Notes: generated by a model not told the origin, from the sequence alone. Counted from the stretch's first letter, positions 8,329 through 17,739 are shown. The stretch is 64,000 bases of DNA from Bordetella parapertussis (GCA_943328975.2 CALQCC020000006.1:1-64000), one strand, 5' to 3'. Numbers and translations are program-made.

Positions 8329-8357
8329 CCTGACCATTGCTGCCGATAAGCATCGGC

Positions 8358-8582
8358 ATGGCGGATATCCTTCTCGACTGCAAAGGCCTGCAGTGTCCCA
8401 AGCCGATCATTCAGATCAGCCGGCAAATGGCGGGCATGCGCGCGGGCCAAATCTTGCGGGTGGAAGCCACCGACGCGGCCTTTCGACCGGATCTCACAGC
8501 ATGGTTGACGATGCGGGGCGAAAAATTGCTCGAACTCGACACCAGCGGACCTTTCTCCTTCGCCGTTCTAGAAAAACAGTGA
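8358..8582 (+). CDS. TusA/SirA-like sulfur carrier protein
   Basis: The 74-residue protein begins MADILLDCKGLQCPKPII. The CPxP active-site motif that carries a persulfide in TusA-family proteins is intact (C13-P-K-P). It starts at the ATG at 8358, 29 bp after rsfS, and the next gene is a DsrE2-like protein. TusA-DsrE2 pairs are established in sulfur trafficking in sulfur oxidisers, so a role in intracellular sulfane-sulfur transfer is inferred. No thiolase, rhodanese or Dsr complex genes are in the window. Confidence 0.85.
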   Translation: MADILLDCKGLQCPKPIIQISRQMAGMRAGQILRVEATDAAFRPDLTAWLTMRGEKLLELDTSGPFSFAVLEKQ

Positions 8583-8603
8583 ACCGTGCCGATGAGGCAA
8601 CTC

Positions 8604-9155
8604 ATGACGGTTCCCGCCGAACAAGACGAACGGATCGCGGAACTGGTGCGGGAGGAAGTGCAGCGCACTCTGCGGGGGTTCCGCAGGAAGACCACGATCG
8701 TTGCGTTCAGCGGTGAGATGGACCGGATGTTCGCTGCTCTCTCGCTTGCTTCTGCCTCGGCCGCTTGTGGTCTGGAAACAACCGTCTTCTTCACCTTCTG
8801 GGGCCTCTCGGCCTTGCGCAAGCCGGCAGCAAAGAGTGGGCTCGGAAAATCGTGGCTGGACCGGATGCTTGCACGCATGCTACCAGCCGGCTGCGGCAAA
8901 CTGCCCGTATCCCGCATGAACTTTGGCGGTGGGGGCGCAGCGTTCTTCCGCTGGCTGATGCACTCCCGTAACGTACAGAGCGCGGGGGATCTTCTCGACG
9001 ATGCCCGTGCGTTGGGTGTCCGTCTGGTGGCCTGTCAAATGTCGCTCGATGTTCTGGGGCTCCGCCGCGAGGAACTGATCGATGGCATCGAGATTGGTGG
9101 GGCCGCCACTTTCCTTCAGGATGCTTCCGAATCGACCGTGACCCTATTTGTGTAA
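8604..9155 (+). CDS. DsrE2-like (DsrE/DsrF/DrsH) sulfur-transfer family protein
   Basis: This is a member of the DsrE/F-like family (PF13686 type). It has an N-terminal amphipathic helix, the segment IVAFSGEMDRMFAALSLASA, a hydrophobic VFFTFWGLSAL and a conserved Cys in ACQMSLDVLGL. The family binds persulfide on this Cys and exchanges it with TusA, whose homologue is directly upstream. The ATG at 8604 has a GAGG six bases before it; ATG at 8592 or GTG at 8586 are alternatives. The long hydrophobic stretch suggests membrane association. Confidence 0.82.
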   Translation: MTVPAEQDERIAELVREEVQRTLRGFRRKTTIVAFSGEMDRMFAALSLASASAACGLETTVFFTFWGLSALRKPAAKSGLGKSWLDRMLARMLPAGCGKLPVSRMNFGGGGAAFFRWLMHSRNVQSAGDLLDDARALGVRLVACQMSLDVLGLRREELIDGIEIGGAATFLQDASESTVTLFV

Positions 9156-9161
9156 ATCCCT

Positions 9162-11162
9162 ATGCAGCCAGATCAAACGGAGACGATCGATTTTCAAGCC
9201 GAATTGCTCCGGCTCCGCAATGAAGTGCAAGCGCTCTCACACGCCAATGTTCACGCTGCGCAGTTGATGGCGGAATTGCAGGAGGCGCGTGAGCTAGAAG
9301 GACTCCTCAAAGCCAACAATGCGCAATTGGAGCGCGCCAAACGTATGGAAGAGGACCGGGGACGGTTCCTGGAACTGGTCGCACTCAACCAACCGGAAGA
9401 GGTCCTGCTGGCGAGCCTGGGGGACCTCTTGCACAGCCAGGCACCGGACCTGGCCTTCTCTTTCCTGCTGCCTTCCGGTGGAGAGCTCCGGCACGCTGCT
9501 TCGCGTGGCCTTACGACGGAACTGGCCTCGGAACTGGGAGGGGCGACATTCAGCGCAGCGGGAAGCGTCCGCAAGGCCATGGCGATCAAGCGTCCGGCCC
9601 TCGCATTGGATCTGGGACAACGGGAAGGGGCAGGTCCGGTGTGCAAGCTCTTGCGCTCCCATGGATTCCAGTCCTTGTACTGTTGTCCGGCCTTGAACGC
9701 AGGCGGGCGCCTGCTGGGAATGATCGCCGTTTACCGGCCCGAATCCCGTGAACCGGAACGGGAGTTGAAGCAACTTCTGGAGCAAGCGACCACGCTGTTC
9801 GCGATGGGCGTGAACCACCGCGCCATGACCGAACGGCTCACCTTTCAGGCGCATCACGATACGTTGACCTCGCTGCCGAACCGGACTTATTTCTATGAGG
9901 CCCTGCAAGACGCGCTGACCGGCAGTAGTTTCAAAGCCAAGAAGGTCGCGGTGCTGTGGGCCGATCTGGACCGTTTCAAACAGATCAACGATACGCTGGG
10001 ACATCGCTCCGCCGACCTACTTCTGCAGATGGTGGCCAAGCGATTGAGCGGCTGCGTAGCGGATCGCGGCATGGTTGCGCGCATGGGCGGCGACGAATTC
10101 GTGGTGCTGATGCGCGATATCGAGAGAGCCCAACAAGCCGAGGAACTTGCCCGAGACATACTGGCGGCCTTCAAGGAACCTTTCGGGTTCGGCGAACACC
10201 AGTTCCCTTTGGGAATGAGTATCGGCATCAGCCTGTATCCGGATGATGGCGAGGATGCCGAAGAGTTGGTCCGTAACGCGGATCTAGCCATGTACGCTGC
10301 CAAACACGCGGGCCGCAACACCTACGTTTGCTTCACGCGCGAGAATGAAACTTCCACGCTCGAGACCTTCCAGATCGAATTCCACTTGCGGCGCGCACTG
10401 GAACTGGGCGAACTGGAACTCTACTATCAACCGCTGGTCGCCTGCAAAGACGGCTCGATCGCCGCCTTCGAAACCTTGCTGCGCTGGTTCAGCCCCGCGC
10501 TGGGCCGCGTGTCGCCAGCGCAGTTCATCCCGGTGGCGGAGGCCTCCGGCCTGATGCAGGACATTGGGAAATGGGTCCTGGAACAAGCTTGTCTGCAGGC
10601 GGCCTCCTGGCAGAACGAAGCCCCTGGGGTGCGCGTCGCCGTCAATGTTTCGGTAACCCAACTGGCGCGCGGAGATTTTCATGAAGTGGTGGAGCGCGCC
10701 CTATCGATGTCCGGGCTCGCGCCGTCCTTGCTGGAACTGGAACTCACGGAGAGCGCGGTCATCGGCATCGCTGACTATCAGCGCCACACCACCGCCATTC
10801 GCGACCTGGGCGTGTCCCTCGCCATTGACGACTTCGGCACCGGCTACTCTTCCCTCAGCTACCTGCACACGCTGCACGTGGATACTCTCAAGATCGATCA
10901 GTCCTTCGTGCGGGCCATGGGGAAGGAACCATCTTCGGCTCGATTGGCCGAGACGATCATCGGAATGGCTAAGTCCTTAGGGCTGCAAGTGGTCGCCGAA
11001 GGCGTGGAAACCTTGGAACAACTGCAGTGGTTGACCGACCTCCACTGCGACCTCTTGCAGGGCTACTACATGCACCGGCCCATGACGTTGGAGGCTGCCT
11101 ATGGCGTCCTGCAGGCCCAGCGTGCCCGGGCACAGGCTCCGCTGTTGAGCTCCCTCTTGTAG
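9162..11162 (+). CDS. GAF-GGDEF-EAL cyclic-di-GMP signalling protein
   Basis: The 666-residue protein has an N-terminal coiled coil (to about residue 70), a GAF-like sensor domain (about 70-215), a diguanylate cyclase domain with intact G309-G-D-E-F313, and a phosphodiesterase domain. The EAL signature reads E437-T-L (FETLLRW), and NVS, ELTES, DDFGTGYSSL, KIDQSFVR and VAEGVET are all present, so both catalytic halves look competent. No transmembrane segment is seen, so the GAF domain probably senses a cytosolic ligand. It starts 6 bp after the DsrE2-like gene. Confidence 0.93.
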   Translation: MQPDQTETIDFQAELLRLRNEVQALSHANVHAAQLMAELQEARELEGLLKANNAQLERAKRMEEDRGRFLELVALNQPEEVLLASLGDLLHSQAPDLAFSFLLPSGGELRHAASRGLTTELASELGGATFSAAGSVRKAMAIKRPALALDLGQREGAGPVCKLLRSHGFQSLYCCPALNAGGRLLGMIAVYRPESREPERELKQLLEQATTLFAMGVNHRAMTERLTFQAHHDTLTSLPNRTYFYEALQDALTGSSFKAKKVAVLWADLDRFKQINDTLGHRSADLLLQMVAKRLSGCVADRGMVARMGGDEFVVLMRDIERAQQAEELARDILAAFKEPFGFGEHQFPLGMSIGISLYPDDGEDAEELVRNADLAMYAAKHAGRNTYVCFTRENETSTLETFQIEFHLRRALELGELELYYQPLVACKDGSIAAFETLLRWFSPALGRVSPAQFIPVAEASGLMQDIGKWVLEQACLQAASWQNEAPGVRVAVNVSVTQLARGDFHEVVERALSMSGLAPSLLELELTESAVIGIADYQRHTTAIRDLGVSLAIDDFGTGYSSLSYLHTLHVDTLKIDQSFVRAMGKEPSSARLAETIIGMAKSLGLQVVAEGVETLEQLQWLTDLHCDLLQGYYMHRPMTLEAAYGVLQAQRARAQAPLLSSLL

Positions 11163-11305
11163 GCAAGGTGTAGGCAAGCCTTTACAACTTCTTGACATCC
11201 TCCTGACAAACGATTTCCCAAACACCGGCATCCTTGCAAGTAGGACCAGTACCGGCGGAGCAAACGGGATTGGCCCCATTTCGATTCTTGTTAGGAGATG
11301 TATCT

Positions 11306-12679
11306 ATGAAACGAACTTCAGCAACCCAGCGGCGCTCCGCCGCAACCCTACTCGCCCTGCTTCTCGCAGCCAGTGCCGGTACAAACTTGCTCGCGTCAAA
11401 AGGCGGTGGCGGAGGCAGCGACGACTCGTCATCTTCCAGCAGCAGTTCCTCCTCATCGGGGAGTAGTTCCACCTCCGGCAGCGGATCTTCCGGCAACACT
11501 TCATCCTCGGGCAACTCCAGCACGGACGATCGCAAAAACGAAACCGGAGATGACCGCGTCACCGGCGTCGACTCTTCTTCCAACTCAACCGCTCCCTCCA
11601 GCACTTCCACCCCAACAGTGACGCCGACCTCCAGAACCTCCGCAGAAGGCAAAACAGAAGCACAGGTGAACGGATTTCAAGCCGAGTTCAGTGTCCGTCT
11701 GGAACGCCGCTTCGACCGGACCATCTTCCGCGCCGAGACCGAAAACCTCAACCTGCCCGCAGGAACCGTCCTAACGGTGTGCTTCGGTTCGACGGCCATC
11801 GGCAACATCACGCTGGGAGCGCTGAAGTTCGGCGAACTCGAACTTGACTCGCGCAATGGCCAGACCATCCCGTCCTTACAAGGCGGCGAAGTCCTCACAC
11901 TCAACCAGGGCGGATGCGGGGGGACCAAATTACTTTCCGCGACGCTAGGCTCCGCTCCCACCGCCACCGCTTCTTCCAGCACCACCGTACAGAGCGATTC
12001 GCTAATCGAGGCCTACGCCCGTCGCGTCATCCAAGGCTTCCAAGCGGAGCTGCACGTCCAACTGGAACATCGCGCGGATCGTGACAAGCTCACGGTGGAA
12101 GTTGAAAACCTGAATCTGGGAGCCGGAACGCGTTTGGACGTTTGCCTCAACGCGACCCGCATCGGCGACCTTTTTCTGAACGCGTTGAACGCCGGAGAAC
12201 TGGAACTCGACTCCCGCAACGGGGCAACCGTGCCTGCATTGAAGACCGGCGATGCCATCGAACTCCGCCGCGGCGGATGCACCGGCGAACTGCTGCTCTC
12301 CGCGACCATCGGCGCGGCACCGGCAGCCGCTCCACAGGACGTTCTGCGGACCCAGCTAGAGAGCGAAACGAAACGGGTCATCGAGAATTTCGAAACCGAG
12401 TTCAGCGTCCACTTCGAACGCACCCCGGACCGCACCAAACTCCGTGCCGAGGTATCGAACCTGAACCTGCCCGCGACCACGCAAGTCACGGTGTGCTTCG
12501 CGGCCAGCGCGTTAGGCAACATCGTTCTGAACACGTTTCACTTCGGGGAACTGGAACTAGACACCCACTCGGGACAAACCCTGCCCACCCTGAAAGCCGG
12601 GGACGTGATTGAACTGCACCGTTCAGGCTGCGGAGCATCAGACCTGTTGTTGAGCACCGCCCTAGCGCTGGTCCCGTAA
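11306..12679 (+). CDS. Secreted protein with Ser-rich linker and three tandem Cys-pair repeats
   Basis: The ATG at 11306 follows a good GGAG. The 457-residue product has a signal peptide, a Gly run, then about 90 residues dominated by Ser, Thr and Gly. Three repeats of roughly 110-120 residues follow. Each contains a beta-rich unit with V(T/D)VC(F/L), then GN or GD, then FGELELDSRNGQT or a close variant, and ends in (G/S)GC. Each repeat thus has two cysteines about 65 residues apart, suggesting one disulfide per unit outside the cell. I do not recognise the family; a cell-surface or matrix role is an inference from architecture and from the upstream c-di-GMP enzyme. Confidence 0.8.
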   Translation: MKRTSATQRRSAATLLALLLAASAGTNLLASKGGGGGSDDSSSSSSSSSSSGSSSTSGSGSSGNTSSSGNSSTDDRKNETGDDRVTGVDSSSNSTAPSSTSTPTVTPTSRTSAEGKTEAQVNGFQAEFSVRLERRFDRTIFRAETENLNLPAGTVLTVCFGSTAIGNITLGALKFGELELDSRNGQTIPSLQGGEVLTLNQGGCGGTKLLSATLGSAPTATASSSTTVQSDSLIEAYARRVIQGFQAELHVQLEHRADRDKLTVEVENLNLGAGTRLDVCLNATRIGDLFLNALNAGELELDSRNGATVPALKTGDAIELRRGGCTGELLLSATIGAAPAAAPQDVLRTQLESETKRVIENFETEFSVHFERTPDRTKLRAEVSNLNLPATTQVTVCFAASALGNIVLNTFHFGELELDTHSGQTLPTLKAGDVIELHRSGCGASDLLLSTALALVP

Positions 12680-12697
12680 CTGGCCCCCAAAAGCAAG

Positions 12698-12733
12698 ACG
12701 CAGATAGAGCCTTCGCAAAGGTTCTATCTGCGT
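12698..12733. terminator. Strong hairpin terminator between convergent genes
   Basis: Sixteen paired positions (one G-T pair) close a four-base loop CGCA. The outer arms are ACGCAGATAGA and TCTATCTGCGT, and the inner part is CCTT/AAGG. It lies 18 bp after the stop of the triple-repeat gene and 29 bp from the stop of carD on the other strand, so it can serve both. There is no long T run, so bidirectional stem-loop or Rho-assisted termination is more likely than a classic intrinsic site. Part of the right arm belongs to a dispersed repeat also seen at 57116. Confidence 0.7.
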
Positions 12734-12762
12734 TCATCCGCAATTATCTGCGACCCAATTCC

Positions 12763-13272
12763 CTACATCGCCTCCGGGAAATGCAACTTCGACTTGGCCA
12801 GTGCCTTCTCCAGAACCTCAGCCGCTTCACGCTCACTCATACCCCGCGACGTAGACAGCTCCGTCATCAGCATGTGCCGAGCCCGATCCAGCATCTTCTT
12901 CTCGCGGAAGCTCAACACCTTCGCAGCCTGCTGCTCCAGAAGACTCTTCAACACCTCAGCCACAGCGAGCAGACTGCCGTCGGCCATCTTCTCGGTGTTG
13001 TCCTTGAAGCGGTCTTTCCAATCCCCGTAACGGCGGCTGCGCCCTTCGGCCAGGAACTGCACCACCCGAGCCATCTCTCCGTTACGCGTCACCTTGCGCA
13101 GACGCAGCCCCCCGACGTGCGAAAACGGCACCATCACGGTCATGCTGTTGGCGGGAAGCTTGAGCAAGTAGAAGCGCTCAAACTGGCCAGCGAAAGCCCG
13201 GCTGCTGATATTCTCGACAACGGCTACGCCATGGTTCGGGTAAACCACGCGCTCTCCCACTTGGAAAGTCAT
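12763..13272 (-). CDS. carD: CarD-family transcriptional regulator
   Basis: The 169-residue protein has the N-terminal RNA-polymerase-interacting Tudor-like domain (FQVGERVVYPNHGVAVV, followed by FYLLKLPANSMTVMVP in short form YLLKL) and a helical C-terminal DNA-binding region with WKDRFKDN and REKKMLDRARHML. CarD/CdnL proteins bind the RNAP beta subunit and stabilise open complexes at rRNA and housekeeping promoters. The length is typical. The 246-bp region between it and ileS contains a cluster of palindromes that could be its operator. Confidence 0.92.
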   Translation of the reverse strand: MTFQVGERVVYPNHGVAVVENISSRAFAGQFERFYLLKLPANSMTVMVPFSHVGGLRLRKVTRNGEMARVVQFLAEGRSRRYGDWKDRFKDNTEKMADGSLLAVAEVLKSLLEQQAAKVLSFREKKMLDRARHMLMTELSTSRGMSEREAAEVLEKALAKSKLHFPEAM

Positions 13273-13322
13273 CCGATAGGCCCTCGCTTGCAGATCTGGC
13301 AGAATCGCGAATATCGCCCGCT

Positions 13323-13385
13323 AGTGATTCCTGGCAGGGAAATCACTTTCAAGCTTCCGGTGATTTCTCTAGAGAAATCACTTTC
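13323..13385. promoter_or_regulatory. Cluster of inverted AGTGATTTC half-sites upstream of carD and ileS
   Basis: A perfect 22-bp palindrome lies at 13360-13381 (GTGATTTCTCTAGAGAAATC plus AC). To its left, AGTGATTCC at 13323-13331 faces GGGAAATCACT at 13338-13347, making a second, near-perfect dyad, and AAATCACTTTC occurs as a direct repeat at 13340-13350 and 13375-13385. The cluster sits 50 bp upstream of the carD start and about 135 bp before ileS. It looks like a multi-site operator for a dimeric regulator of one or both genes; the regulator is unknown. Confidence 0.5.
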
Positions 13386-13518
13386 TAGATGGAGCAAGTC
13401 ATGTTAGCCCGAAGCCCTGTACGTGTCAATAGAAAAGCGGCTAGCCCCGTTACCTCACTGATTCTGAAAGGTTTGCGCTTACCGGACGGATCGGGTAGCA
13501 TGGTACGAATACCCCCAA

Positions 13519-16317
13519 ATGCCTGACGCCACTCAACCGCTGGATCTGAAAAAGACCGTCCATCTACCCAAAACCGACTTCTCCATGAAGGCGAATTTGA
13601 GCCAAATGGAGCCCAAGATGCTCGCGCACTGGGACGAAACGCGCCTCTACCATCGCATCCGCGAGGCCCGTAAAGGGCAGCGGACCTACATCCTGCACGA
13701 CGGTCCGCCCTACGCGAACGGCAACATCCACCTGGGTCACGCGCTCAACAAACTGCTCAAGGATTTCATCGTCAAGCTGAAGACCATGGAGGGTTTCGAT
13801 TCCCCCTACGTCCCCGGCTGGGATTGCCACGGCCTCCCGATTGAATTCAAGGTCGATAGCGAACTGGGTGGCAAAAAGGCCGGCATGACGCCCGCTGAAA
13901 TCCGCGCCGCTTGCCGTAAATACGCCGCCAAATACGTCGACCTGCAGCGCAAGGATTTCATCCGCCTCGGCGTCCTCGGACGCTGGGAAGATCCTTACCT
14001 GACGATGAGCGCCGATTACGAAGCCGTCATCGCGCAGGCCTTCGTCGACTTCCTGGACAAAGGCTCCGTCTATAAAGGACTCAAGCCCGTCAACTGGTGC
14101 ATCTACGATCGCACCGCGCTGGCCGAAGCCGAAGTCGAACACGAGAACCACACCAGTCCGTCCATCTGGGTCCGCTTCGCGCTGACCTCCGATCCCGCCG
14201 CCATCGATCCCAAACTCGCGGGCAAAAAAGTCTGGGGCCTCATCTGGACCACCACCCCCTGGACCATTCCCGCCAATCTCGGCATCTGCTACAACCCGCG
14301 CTTCCCCTACGTCGCCGTGGAAGTCGAAGGCAACGTCTACATCGTCGCGCGCGAACTACTCACCGCCACCGCCGAGGCCTGCGCTTGGGCCAACCCCACC
14401 GTCATCGCCGAATTCGACGGAGCCAAACTCAACGGCACCATCTATCGCCATCCCTTCCTCGAACGCGATTCCAAGGGCATCATCGGCGACCACGTCACCC
14501 TCGAACAAGGCACCGGAGCCGTCCACACAGCCCCCGGCCACGGCCAGGAAGATTACGTCATCGGCCTCCAGAACGGGCTCCCCGTCTACTGCCCCGTCGA
14601 TGGAGCAGGCCGCTTCTTCCACGCCGAAGGCGCCACCGGCCGCTTGCCCGAGGAACTCATCGGCAAGACCATCTGGGAAGGAAACGCCATCGCCATCGGC
14701 CTCATGCAGGCCGCAGGAGCCTTGCTGGCCCAACGAAACATCGAGCACAGCTACCCGCATTGCTGGCGCTGCCACAAACCGACCATCTTCCGCGCCACCG
14801 AACAATGGTTCATCGGCATGGATAAGAACGACCTGCGCACCAAGGCGCTCGAAGCCATCAAGCAAGTAAAGTGGAAGCCCACCTGGGGCGAAGAGCGCAT
14901 CTCCAACATGGTGGCCTCGCGCCCCGATTGGTGCATCTCGCGTCAACGCGTCTGGGGCGTGCCCATCACCGTCTTCTATTGCGAAGGCTGCCAGGAACCG
15001 CTCACCGATCGTAAGATCCTCAATAGCGTGGTCGAGAAGTTCCGCGAGCACACCTCCGACATCTGGTACACGCAAACCGCCGCCGAACTGGCCGGTCCCG
15101 ATGCGAAATGCTCCAAGTGCGGAGGCACATCCTTCCGGAAAGAAAACGACATCCTCGACGTCTGGTTCGATTCCGGCGCATCGCACCTCGCCGTGCTCAC
15201 CGCGAAAAACGAACTCCCCTGGCCTGCCGACATGTACCTCGAAGGCGGCGACCAGTATCGCGGCTGGTTCCACAGTTCCTTGCTAGTAGCGGTCGGCCTC
15301 AAAGGCGCGGCTCCGTATCGCGCCAGCGCCACCAACGGCTGGACGCTCGACGGCGAAGGCCACGCGCTCTCGAAATCGAAGGGCTCCGAAGCCGTCGAGA
15401 AGATGGTCAACAAGTATGGAGCGGAACTCATCCGCCTCTGGGTCGCCTCCATCGATTTCACCGAAGACGTGCGCTTCTCCGACACCATCCTGGAGCGCCT
15501 GATCGAAGCCTATCGCAAGCTTCGCAACACGTTCCGTTACGCCCTCGGCAACCTGTCCGACTTCGATCCCGCCAAGGATTCCGTCGCCCCGGCCGACCTG
15601 CTCGAAATCGACCGCTGGATTCTCGCCCGCGCGCAAGATCTGGTCCGCCGCTGCATCGTCCACTACGACGCCTTCGAGTTCCACAAAGTCTACCGGGCCA
15701 TCTACGACTTCGCCACCACTGACCTCAGCGCCGTCTACTTCGACGTGTTGAAGGATCGCCTCTACACCTCGGCAACCAACAGCCGTGCGCGCCGCAGCGG
15801 CCAGACCGCGCTCTATCGCGTGCACTACGCGCTGACCCGCTTAGTCGCGCCGCTGATGTCCTTCACTGCCGAAGAAGTTTGGACGCACACGCCCAAACCT
15901 GCGGGCGCGCCCGAGAGCGTACACATGGCGCTCTTCCCCTCCCCCGAAGAACTCGATAGCGCTCTCACCGCCGAACAACTCGCCGCCTGGGACGAACTTA
16001 TGCAGGTCCGCGAGCCCGTTCTCAAGGCCCTCGAAGAAGCCCGCGCCGCGAAGTTGATCGGCGCCCCACTGGAAGCGCGATTGCGCATCTCCATCGGCAA
16101 CCACAAGGTGCTGGAAGCGCATGCCGCCGAGCTACCGGGATTGTTCATCGTGTCCCAAGTCATCCTCGAACCCGGCGACTTCAAAGTCACGGTCGAGAAA
16201 GCCGACGGTGCCAAGTGCGAACGTTGCTGGAAGTATTCGACTGCGGTTGGCCAGGACACAGCCTACGCCACCGTCTGCGATTCGTGCGCTTCGGCGCTGC
16301 ACCAAATGCTCCCATGA
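13519..16317 (+). CDS. ileS: Isoleucyl-tRNA synthetase
   Basis: The 932-residue class Ia synthetase charges tRNA-Ile with isoleucine. The ATP-site HIGH motif appears as H71-L-G-H74 (NGNIHLGHALNK), and the KMSKS loop appears as LSKSKG at residues 617-622. The editing (CP1) domain lies between, and the C-terminus has the zinc site CERCWKYS and CDSC found in bacterial IleRS. The ATG at 13519 fits the family N-terminus. Its stop overlaps the lspA start (ATGA), so the two are translationally coupled. Confidence 0.97.
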   Translation: MPDATQPLDLKKTVHLPKTDFSMKANLSQMEPKMLAHWDETRLYHRIREARKGQRTYILHDGPPYANGNIHLGHALNKLLKDFIVKLKTMEGFDSPYVPGWDCHGLPIEFKVDSELGGKKAGMTPAEIRAACRKYAAKYVDLQRKDFIRLGVLGRWEDPYLTMSADYEAVIAQAFVDFLDKGSVYKGLKPVNWCIYDRTALAEAEVEHENHTSPSIWVRFALTSDPAAIDPKLAGKKVWGLIWTTTPWTIPANLGICYNPRFPYVAVEVEGNVYIVARELLTATAEACAWANPTVIAEFDGAKLNGTIYRHPFLERDSKGIIGDHVTLEQGTGAVHTAPGHGQEDYVIGLQNGLPVYCPVDGAGRFFHAEGATGRLPEELIGKTIWEGNAIAIGLMQAAGALLAQRNIEHSYPHCWRCHKPTIFRATEQWFIGMDKNDLRTKALEAIKQVKWKPTWGEERISNMVASRPDWCISRQRVWGVPITVFYCEGCQEPLTDRKILNSVVEKFREHTSDIWYTQTAAELAGPDAKCSKCGGTSFRKENDILDVWFDSGASHLAVLTAKNELPWPADMYLEGGDQYRGWFHSSLLVAVGLKGAAPYRASATNGWTLDGEGHALSKSKGSEAVEKMVNKYGAELIRLWVASIDFTEDVRFSDTILERLIEAYRKLRNTFRYALGNLSDFDPAKDSVAPADLLEIDRWILARAQDLVRRCIVHYDAFEFHKVYRAIYDFATTDLSAVYFDVLKDRLYTSATNSRARRSGQTALYRVHYALTRLVAPLMSFTAEEVWTHTPKPAGAPESVHMALFPSPEELDSALTAEQLAAWDELMQVREPVLKALEEARAAKLIGAPLEARLRISIGNHKVLEAHAAELPGLFIVSQVILEPGDFKVTVEKADGAKCERCWKYSTAVGQDTAYATVCDSCASALHQMLP

Positions 16318-16793
16318 AAGGGCGCATCGCCATCATCGCGGCCGTCGTAATTCTGGACCGCATCACCAAGATCTACATCCAGACCAACTTCTCGCCGTTC
16401 GACGTCGTGCCGGTGATCTCGGACGTCTTCAACATCGTCCATGCCGAAAACCCCGGAGCCGCGTTCAGTATGTTGGCCGATGCTCCGTTGGCTGTCCGCC
16501 GAGCCGTGTTGATCGGGCTCTCCGGCGCGGTCATGGGAATCGTCGGCTACCTGCTGTTCCGCCCTAAGCAGAGCGGTGAAACTCCGATGACTCCTCTCGG
16601 CCTGGCTCTCGTGCTCGGAGGAGCGCTCGGCAACTTCTGGGACCGCGTCGTCATCGGCACAGTAACCGACTTCCTGCAAGTCTTCCTCGGCCCCTACGAA
16701 TACCCGTCCTTCAACGTCGCCGACTCGGCCATCTTCTGCGGAGCCGTCCTGCTCCTGTTCGATTTGTGGCGTACGCGCAAGTCCACGGCATAG
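16314..16793 (+). CDS. lspA: Lipoprotein signal peptidase (signal peptidase II)
   Basis: LspA cleaves signal peptides of diacylglyceryl-modified prolipoproteins in the inner membrane. The 159-residue protein has four hydrophobic segments and both catalytic Asp motifs: ALGNFWDRV and NVADSAIF. The conserved N-terminal DRITKIYI and the asparagine block NPGAAFSML are present. The start is the ATG overlapping the ileS stop; the ileS-lspA pair is a widespread arrangement. Confidence 0.95.
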   Translation: MKGRIAIIAAVVILDRITKIYIQTNFSPFDVVPVISDVFNIVHAENPGAAFSMLADAPLAVRRAVLIGLSGAVMGIVGYLLFRPKQSGETPMTPLGLALVLGGALGNFWDRVVIGTVTDFLQVFLGPYEYPSFNVADSAIFCGAVLLLFDLWRTRKSTA

Positions 16794-16818
16794 CGGTCGC
16801 CATGTTACGCTGGCAGCC

Positions 16819-17673
16819 ATGAAGCACTGTCGCCACGTTCTTGTGCTGTTTGTTGCCTTCGCCACCTTTGGACTGGCCCAGCCAGCCGAGCCGGCCTCCA
16901 AAGCCAAGGACATCGACAACCAGATCAAGACGCTGCGCTCGCTCGATGACACCACTCGCGCACGCGTCACCAAGCAACTCGCCGACCAGATTCGCACCAT
17001 CCCCACCAAGGACCAATTGAGTCTCGCCAGCGCCCTCGCGAACCTAGCCACTGAAGGCGACTTCGGACGCGACACGCTGCAGACCGTGACCACCACGCTC
17101 GAATCCGCCGTCCGGACGTATCCGCCGGCACCCGCCAAGACCGGTCCCAACTCCACGTACTTCCAATTAGCACGGCTCTCCCGCTACGAACATATGAAGG
17201 TCAGCTTGCAAGACCCGCAATACAAAGCGGCACTGCAACAACTGAAGACCGACGACGATGCCCGCGAGAAAGCCGACTTCACGCTCACCGACCTGAACGG
17301 CACGCAGTGGACGCTCAAAGCGCTGCGCGGCAAAGTCGTCTTGGTGAACTTCTGGGCGACGTGGTGCCCTCCCTGCCGCAAAGAGATGCCCGACCTGAAC
17401 GTGCTCTACCAGCGCTTCAAGGATCGCGGACTAGTGATCCTCGCCATCTCGGACGAAGAAGCGAGCGTGGTGAAACCCTTCATCGCCACGCAGCAGAAGG
17501 TGACGTATCCAGTGCTGCTCGATCCCGGCGGCAAAGTGACTGAGCGGTTCCAAGTCCAAGGCATCCCGAAGACCTTTATCTACGGTCGCGACGGCAAGCT
17601 AGCGGCGCAGTCCATCGACATGCGCACCATGCCGCAGTTCCTAGCGCTGCTCAAGCAGGCGGGACTGGAGTGA
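16819..17673 (+). CDS. TlpA-like periplasmic thioredoxin-fold protein
   Basis: The 284-residue protein has a signal peptide (LVLFVAFATFGLAQP region) and a helical N-terminal domain of about 130 residues. A thioredoxin domain follows, with the redox motif W-C183-P-P-C186 in VNFWATWCPPCRKEMPDL and the cis-Pro in GIPKTF. These are hallmarks of TlpA/ResA-type thiol-disulfide reductases used in cytochrome maturation or envelope redox repair. It lies 25 bp after lspA on the same strand. The extra helical domain is of unknown role. Confidence 0.88.
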   Translation: MKHCRHVLVLFVAFATFGLAQPAEPASKAKDIDNQIKTLRSLDDTTRARVTKQLADQIRTIPTKDQLSLASALANLATEGDFGRDTLQTVTTTLESAVRTYPPAPAKTGPNSTYFQLARLSRYEHMKVSLQDPQYKAALQQLKTDDDAREKADFTLTDLNGTQWTLKALRGKVVLVNFWATWCPPCRKEMPDLNVLYQRFKDRGLVILAISDEEASVVKPFIATQQKVTYPVLLDPGGKVTERFQVQGIPKTFIYGRDGKLAAQSIDMRTMPQFLALLKQAGLE

Positions 17674-17739
17674 CGTGAACTGCCAATACTTCGGCGGGTG
17701 GTTGAGGAAGAACGCTACCGGCTACGTCGGTGTCGACGG

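Noticed and set aside
11192-11220. Sigma-70 promoter with TTGACA upstream of the Ser-rich protein gene
   Set aside because: TTGACA is at 11192-11197 but no acceptable -10 hexamer follows at 16-18 bp.
14097-15825. Long Arg/His/Pro-rich open frames on both strands of ileS
   Set aside because: They are shadows caused by the C-rich third positions of ileS, without start context or family features.
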